From positions 1-64,000 of the forward strand of contig JAYOTG010000009.1 of the NCBI GenBank assembly GCA_038150305.1: a DNA stretch of 64,000 nt, written 5' to 3'. Positions 60,268 to 64,000 of this stretch are shown here, in pieces. The position numbers and the translations under genes were made by a program. The notes beneath the pieces are model-generated. The model was not told the DNA's origin. It ran no database searches and saw nothing but the letters and a program-made list of their open reading frames with translations. Numbering within the stretch: the first letter of the stretch is position 1; each line of letters begins with the position of its first letter. This DNA comes from MGIIa-L3 sp038150305 (GTDB lineage Archaea > Thermoplasmatota > Poseidoniia > Poseidoniales > Poseidoniaceae).

Positions 60268-61638
60268 ATGGCGCTGGAAGGCCTCTCCAAGGGGATTTTC
60301 CGGTCCCTCGGCTTTCTCAAGTCCAAGCGTCGCCTGGACGAGGAAGAACTCCGCGACATGACGAAGAGCCTGCGCAGGGCTTTGCAGGAAGCGGATTTCA
60401 ACGTCCGACAAACCAAGGAGATCGTCGAACGGCTCGAAGCGAGAATGCGGGAGGAAGAACCTCGTCCTGGCATCACGCTCCAAACCCATGCGATGAACAT
60501 CCTCTACACCGAATTGGTCCGCCTGCTCGGTCCCTCCTCTGAATTCCGACCTCACGGAAACACCCTCCTTCTCGTTGGTCTCTACGGTCAAGGAAAGACC
60601 ACCACGACGGCCAAGCTGGCCGAGTGGTACCGCAAGAAGCACGGTGTTCGCGTGGCCGTGATCGAAGCGGACGTTCACCGGCCCGGTGCCTACGCCCAAT
60701 TGAGCCAACTCCTCGAGGGAACCTCCGTCCAGGTCTACGGCGAACCCGACACCAAAGACGCCGCAACCATCGTGCGGAACGGGCTCGAAGCCACGTCCTC
60801 GGCCGACTTTGTCATCATCGACACCGCCGGCCGTCACGAACTTGACGAGGAATTGGTGGTCGAACTCGATGAGATCGCCGCTCTTGCTCAGGCCGAAGAA
60901 CGCTGGCTCGTGATCGACGCACAAGTCGGACAAGCGGCCGGGCCCGTCGCTGCCTCATTCCACGATTTGGCCGGCGTCACGGGCATCGTCATCACCAAAC
61001 TCGACGGTACGGCACGTGGTGGTGGCGCGCTCTCGGCCGTTGCGGCCACGGGGGCTCCAATCGTCCATATCGGTGTGGGCGAGCAGGTCAAGGACCTCGA
61101 GCGATTCGAATCCGACCGATTCATTTCGCGGTTGCTCGGCATGGGTGACATTCAGGGCCTGATCGATTTGGCTCCGGAGGACCTCGATGAGGAGGAAGCC
61201 TTGCGACTGACACAGCGCCTGATGTCCGGTCGGTTCACCCTCAACGACATGTACAAGCAAATGGAAATGATGTCCAAAGTTGGCACCATTGACAAATTGA
61301 TGTCCTTTTTGCCGGGTGGCATGCTTGGCGGCATGGCCCAAGCCTCAAAGTCCCAAAAGGAAGCCATGCAAGCCAATCTTGACCGCTATCGTGTGATCAT
61401 GGACAGCATGACCACGTGGGAAAAGAACGAACCTGCGAAGATCAAGGTCGAGCGTGTTCGTCGTATCGCAAAAGGCTCTGGCGTGAAGGAAAAGGACGTC
61501 CGCGAACTCATCGGGCAATGGAACCGCTCGCGGAAGATGATGAAGGGGATGGGTGGAAACCGACGCCTCAACAAGCAGATGCGGAAGATGATGAAAGACG
61601 GCGAGATGGAACTCGACGGCGACTCCCTTCCGTTTTGA
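60268..61638 (+). CDS. srp54: Signal recognition particle 54 kDa protein
   Basis: A 456-residue GTPase that binds signal peptides on ribosomes. The N domain is at residues 1-90. The G domain carries GLYGQGKTTTTAKLA (G1), DTAGRHELD (G3) and TKLDGTARGGG (G4 region). The Met-rich M domain (about 300-456) has MMSKVGTIDKLMSFLPGGM and RSRKMMKGMGG with the RNA-binding helix. Length is normal for archaeal SRP54. Placed after get3, it puts both membrane-targeting ATPases side by side. Confidence 0.96.
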   Translation: MALEGLSKGIFRSLGFLKSKRRLDEEELRDMTKSLRRALQEADFNVRQTKEIVERLEARMREEEPRPGITLQTHAMNILYTELVRLLGPSSEFRPHGNTLLLVGLYGQGKTTTTAKLAEWYRKKHGVRVAVIEADVHRPGAYAQLSQLLEGTSVQVYGEPDTKDAATIVRNGLEATSSADFVIIDTAGRHELDEELVVELDEIAALAQAEERWLVIDAQVGQAAGPVAASFHDLAGVTGIVITKLDGTARGGGALSAVAATGAPIVHIGVGEQVKDLERFESDRFISRLLGMGDIQGLIDLAPEDLDEEEALRLTQRLMSGRFTLNDMYKQMEMMSKVGTIDKLMSFLPGGMLGGMAQASKSQKEAMQANLDRYRVIMDSMTTWEKNEPAKIKVERVRRIAKGSGVKEKDVRELIGQWNRSRKMMKGMGGNRRLNKQMRKMMKDGEMELDGDSLPF

Positions 61639-61692
61639 TTAGCCCTCACGGCGTGTGAAAGGTCTCCCCATTGCTGAGGATGGTGTGTTGCG

Positions 61693-63918
61693 TCAGCGTC
61701 GCCGTAAACGCCACGCGCCCACGGCCAACAAACCAAGCATCAACACGACGCTCATGTCGAAGGCCAAGGTCGGCACCAGAACAAGTTCCGTGGATTGCCC
61801 CCCTTGTCCTTGACCGCCACACCCTGCCGGAGGCGGCCCGATGCCAGGGCCCCAGGTCTCACCATGGCCAGCACATGGATCGTCGCCGTTGCCGTTGCCC
61901 CCGCCACCCAGCAAGGCTTCGTCAACCACGCCTCGGTAGCAGATGAGGAAGTATGGGAAGCCCATATCACCCTCACCGTTCACCATGGTGGAGTGGTAAT
62001 GGTAGATGCCGTTTGGGAAGTCCGGTGTCGGCCCAAAGTGACCGTTGCAGACGTCCAAGTCACCCAATCCTTCGACATACTCGTAATCGTCGATGCCGTT
62101 GTAACCGGTCTCGCCTGGCTTAAGGCGATAGGAGGAGGTCATTTCCGCCACGGTGCCGTTTCCAACGTCGCCGAATGCGCCGTAGATCGGATAACCGTCG
62201 AATGCAATGCCGATGACGTCCGACGAGGTGTTCGAGGTGTCGTTCCCCGGCCACTCGTAATCCAACCACGTTTCATTTTCCTCCGGATGCCAATGCATGC
62301 AATTTCCGTCTGCGTGGTAATGGTACGTCCCTCCAGGGCCGCTGTGGGCGTGGCAGAGACCCAACCAGATTTCTTGCCGGTCTTCTTCGTAGACGCCATG
62401 GTGATGCGCGACCGCATCTCCACCAGGGCCGTCCTCAGGTCCGTAAATGGGGACGCCATTCAGCGCAAACGCCACTTCGCCACGGTCTGGCGCACACGCG
62501 AACGCCCCGTTCGCCTCTGGACAGTTGGTGGCATCATGGCCACCTGTCGTGTCGTTCACCGGTGTTCTTGGAATCAGGATGGTGTAGTCCTGTGCGGTGG
62601 CACAACAACCGGGACCTGATTCCAGGTCGTGGTTGGGCAGCCCGTTCATCGACAAGCTCACGTTGTCGCCGACAACGGTGACGGTCACTTCACAGACGTG
62701 GCCGTCATTTTCTGTGGTGTTGAGGTCGTCAATCCCCGTACCAGAACCGTGCTGGCAGAGGAAGACGTCCATCCAAAATTCAGCGAGGTCGCTTGCGTCA
62801 TATTGTTGACGGATTTCATCATCACAGCCGTCTGGAATCCCGTCTTCGTCCTCATCCACGGCGTCATCATGACCTTCGCACATGTCGAGATCATCGGAAA
62901 CGCCGTCTCCGTCCGTGTCAGCGTGAATGTCATCATCGCAGCCGTCTGGAATCCTGTCTTCGTCTTCGTCAACGCCGTCATCATGGCCTTCGCACGTATC
63001 GAGATCGTCTGGAACGCCGTCACCGTCCGTGTCTGGGCGGGTCGCGTCGTGGACGATTCTGGTGGTTTCACCGTCCAGCAGGTCCAGACCTGACCACGGA
63101 CCAACATAGACCGTCCCGTCGACGGTGATGGTGACGTTTTGTGCGTCAAGGAAGAGAGGGTCGAGCGTGGTGGAGTCAGGATACGAAATGTTCCAGACGG
63201 CAAAGAAGAGTACAGCCGTTGGCGTGAAGGATTCGTACCCTTCCACGTGCAATTTGCCGCTGGTGTCGTGGGTGTGGAGCAGGTGCATCGCACCCGGGCA
63301 TGCCGTGGTGTCGATGCCGAGGTCGGATGGAATGGGAACCGCTGTGTTGTTGACGGTCAATTCCATGAACGGGTGTGTGTGCATGGCAAGGTTGGCATGG
63401 CTGTCCAAACATTGTTCCGAGCGAGGTGTTGGATCAGCCTCGTCTTCATCGCTGTCATCGCTTGTTGTTCGTGTCAGAACGAGCGGTTCAGACGTGGTGT
63501 TTGCACCGACATCTGTTGCAACGATATGCAGGCTTTCCCAAGGTGTGCCGTCGGTCAAGTTGGGGCTGACCTCCACGCGCCACGCACCACCATCCTCGAT
63601 GTCCGTACTTTCGAGCACGGCCACGCTCTCCGAAGCATCTTCCGCCATTGCGGTGACCGTAACTCGAACCAAGTCTGGGTAGGCGTGGGCGACGCCGCCA
63701 AGCACACTCCAGGACCCGTTCTCTTGCTCCTCAAGCAATGCGACCACGATTGGTGCTCCGTGGTCATGGCTGCTGTGGTCATGGGCCTCGTCGTTTACGT
63801 CGTCAACAGGTTCATGCACCTCGTTTTCATCGGTGTTCATGGTGATGATACCAAGGCTTGCGACGAGCAGTGCAATAAGAATGGCCGCCGTGATTTTTGG
63901 TCGAGGATCGGAGGGCAT
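61693..63918 (-). CDS. Secreted YHYH-domain protein with His-rich module and C-terminal anchor
   Basis: A 741-residue surface protein. One N-terminal hydrophobic segment (about 8-26) is a signal or anchor. A His/Asp-rich linker and a beta-sandwich follow. About residues 175-265 form a His-rich module (LAMHTHPFMELTVNN, then MHLLHTHDTSGKLHVEG) like one I know from thaumarchaeal membrane proteins, likely metal-binding. Two Asp-rich calcium-type repeats follow, and then a YHYH domain (GTYHYHADGNC, GIYHYHSTM). The end has one helix and the basic tail WRLRRR, a CTERM-like layout. An AT-rich promoter is 27-36 bases upstream. Confidence 0.82.
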   Translation of the reverse strand: MPSDPRPKITAAILIALLVASLGIITMNTDENEVHEPVDDVNDEAHDHSSHDHGAPIVVALLEEQENGSWSVLGGVAHAYPDLVRVTVTAMAEDASESVAVLESTDIEDGGAWRVEVSPNLTDGTPWESLHIVATDVGANTTSEPLVLTRTTSDDSDEDEADPTPRSEQCLDSHANLAMHTHPFMELTVNNTAVPIPSDLGIDTTACPGAMHLLHTHDTSGKLHVEGYESFTPTAVLFFAVWNISYPDSTTLDPLFLDAQNVTITVDGTVYVGPWSGLDLLDGETTRIVHDATRPDTDGDGVPDDLDTCEGHDDGVDEDEDRIPDGCDDDIHADTDGDGVSDDLDMCEGHDDAVDEDEDGIPDGCDDEIRQQYDASDLAEFWMDVFLCQHGSGTGIDDLNTTENDGHVCEVTVTVVGDNVSLSMNGLPNHDLESGPGCCATAQDYTILIPRTPVNDTTGGHDATNCPEANGAFACAPDRGEVAFALNGVPIYGPEDGPGGDAVAHHHGVYEEDRQEIWLGLCHAHSGPGGTYHYHADGNCMHWHPEENETWLDYEWPGNDTSNTSSDVIGIAFDGYPIYGAFGDVGNGTVAEMTSSYRLKPGETGYNGIDDYEYVEGLGDLDVCNGHFGPTPDFPNGIYHYHSTMVNGEGDMGFPYFLICYRGVVDEALLGGGGNGNGDDPCAGHGETWGPGIGPPPAGCGGQGQGGQSTELVLVPTLAFDMSVVLMLGLLAVGAWRLRRR
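62806..63033 (-). repeat. Two tandem 114-bp units in the YHYH-protein gene
   Basis: Units at 62920-63033 and 62806-62919 each encode about 38 residues starting DTDGDGV and containing CEGHDD and IPDGCDD, a thrombospondin type 3-like calcium-binding repeat. The two protein copies differ at only a few positions in the core, so the duplication is recent or is kept similar. Confidence 0.85.
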
Positions 63919-63944
63919 ATGTGCTTCGATGCATTGAGTTCATC

Positions 63945-63954
63945 TAAATTTAAT
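63945..63954 (-). promoter_or_regulatory. AT-rich promoter of the YHYH-protein gene
   Basis: ATTAAATTTA on the minus strand is 27-36 bases upstream of ATG 63918, in a stretch much richer in A and T than most of the window. Confidence 0.6.
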
Positions 63955-64000
63955 CGGATGTGGTGTACGTTCAAGGCTTCAGTCTTTACAGCATTCACTG

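Noticed and set aside
1..64000. CRISPR arrays, insertion sequences, integrases, rRNA genes or prophage
   Set aside because: No arrays of short direct repeats with spacers, transposase or integrase motifs, or rRNA-like sequence were seen; the repeats found lie within coding regions.

Overview
The window is GC-rich, gene-dense archaeal chromosome. Archaeal or eukaryote-like information genes run throughout: exosome Rrp4/Rrp41/Rrp42, L37Ae, KEOPS Pcc1, prefoldin beta, uS12, uS7, EF-2, aIF5A, SBDS, proteasome alpha, RFC large subunit, SRP54, Get3, TiaS, KptA and TrmY. Isoprenoid genes (isopentenyl phosphate kinase, a UbiD-like decarboxylase, a prenyl synthase), an archaeosortase and many small zinc-ribbon or membrane proteins fit a marine Thermoplasmatota archaeon such as Marine Group II (Poseidoniales). 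That placement is inference; no rRNA gene is present. Sixty protein genes and one tRNA-Gln are annotated. The first gene runs off the left edge. No gene-free stretch reaches 300 bases; gaps are usually under 110 bases and several convergent genes overlap at their 3' ends.

Layout. 0-12 kb: a membrane protein with LEA-like 11-residue repeats, a base-excision glycosylase, an HD phosphohydrolase, tRNA-Gln, acyl-CoA and SDR dehydrogenases, aIF5A, a left-handed-helix transferase, two transporters (OPT, DMT), SurE, TrmY and CoaBC. 12-18 kb: the exosome operon (Rrp4, Rrp41, Rrp42, L37Ae, Pcc1, prefoldin beta, DHH protein, helical protein), with start/stop overlaps at several junctions. 18-31 kb: Nudix, TPR and UbiD-like genes; uS12, uS7, EF-2; a MOSC protein; isopentenyl phosphate kinase followed by a fused isopentenyl-diphosphate isomerase/prenyl synthase; KptA; a thiolase with a DUF35-like partner. 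31-40 kb: a MamK-like actin, SBDS and proteasome alpha, diphthine-ammonia ligase, adenylosuccinate lyase, small membrane proteins, a RecA-like protein lacking its P-loop lysine, TiaS and a HAD phosphatase. 40-50 kb: archaeosortase, a giant lectin/LamG surface protein, a 1762-residue Lhr-type helicase and a ferredoxin. 50-64 kb: GlyRS, RFC large subunit, TrkH/TrkA potassium uptake, a transglutaminase-like protein, Get3 with an Hsp20-like tail, SRP54 and a secreted YHYH-domain protein.

How the genes fit together. RNA and translation dominate: RNA decay, tRNA modification, ribosome maturation, diphthamide formation on EF-2 (encoded here), and protein folding, targeting and turnover. A second theme is lipid precursor supply through an archaeal mevalonate route. 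A third is the cell surface. A recurring regulatory signal is a weak TATA-like element (GTTGAAG, TCATAAG, TCATGAAG, TTGATA and similar) placed 27-31 bases upstream of many start codons. It implies largely leaderless mRNAs and was used here to choose several starts.
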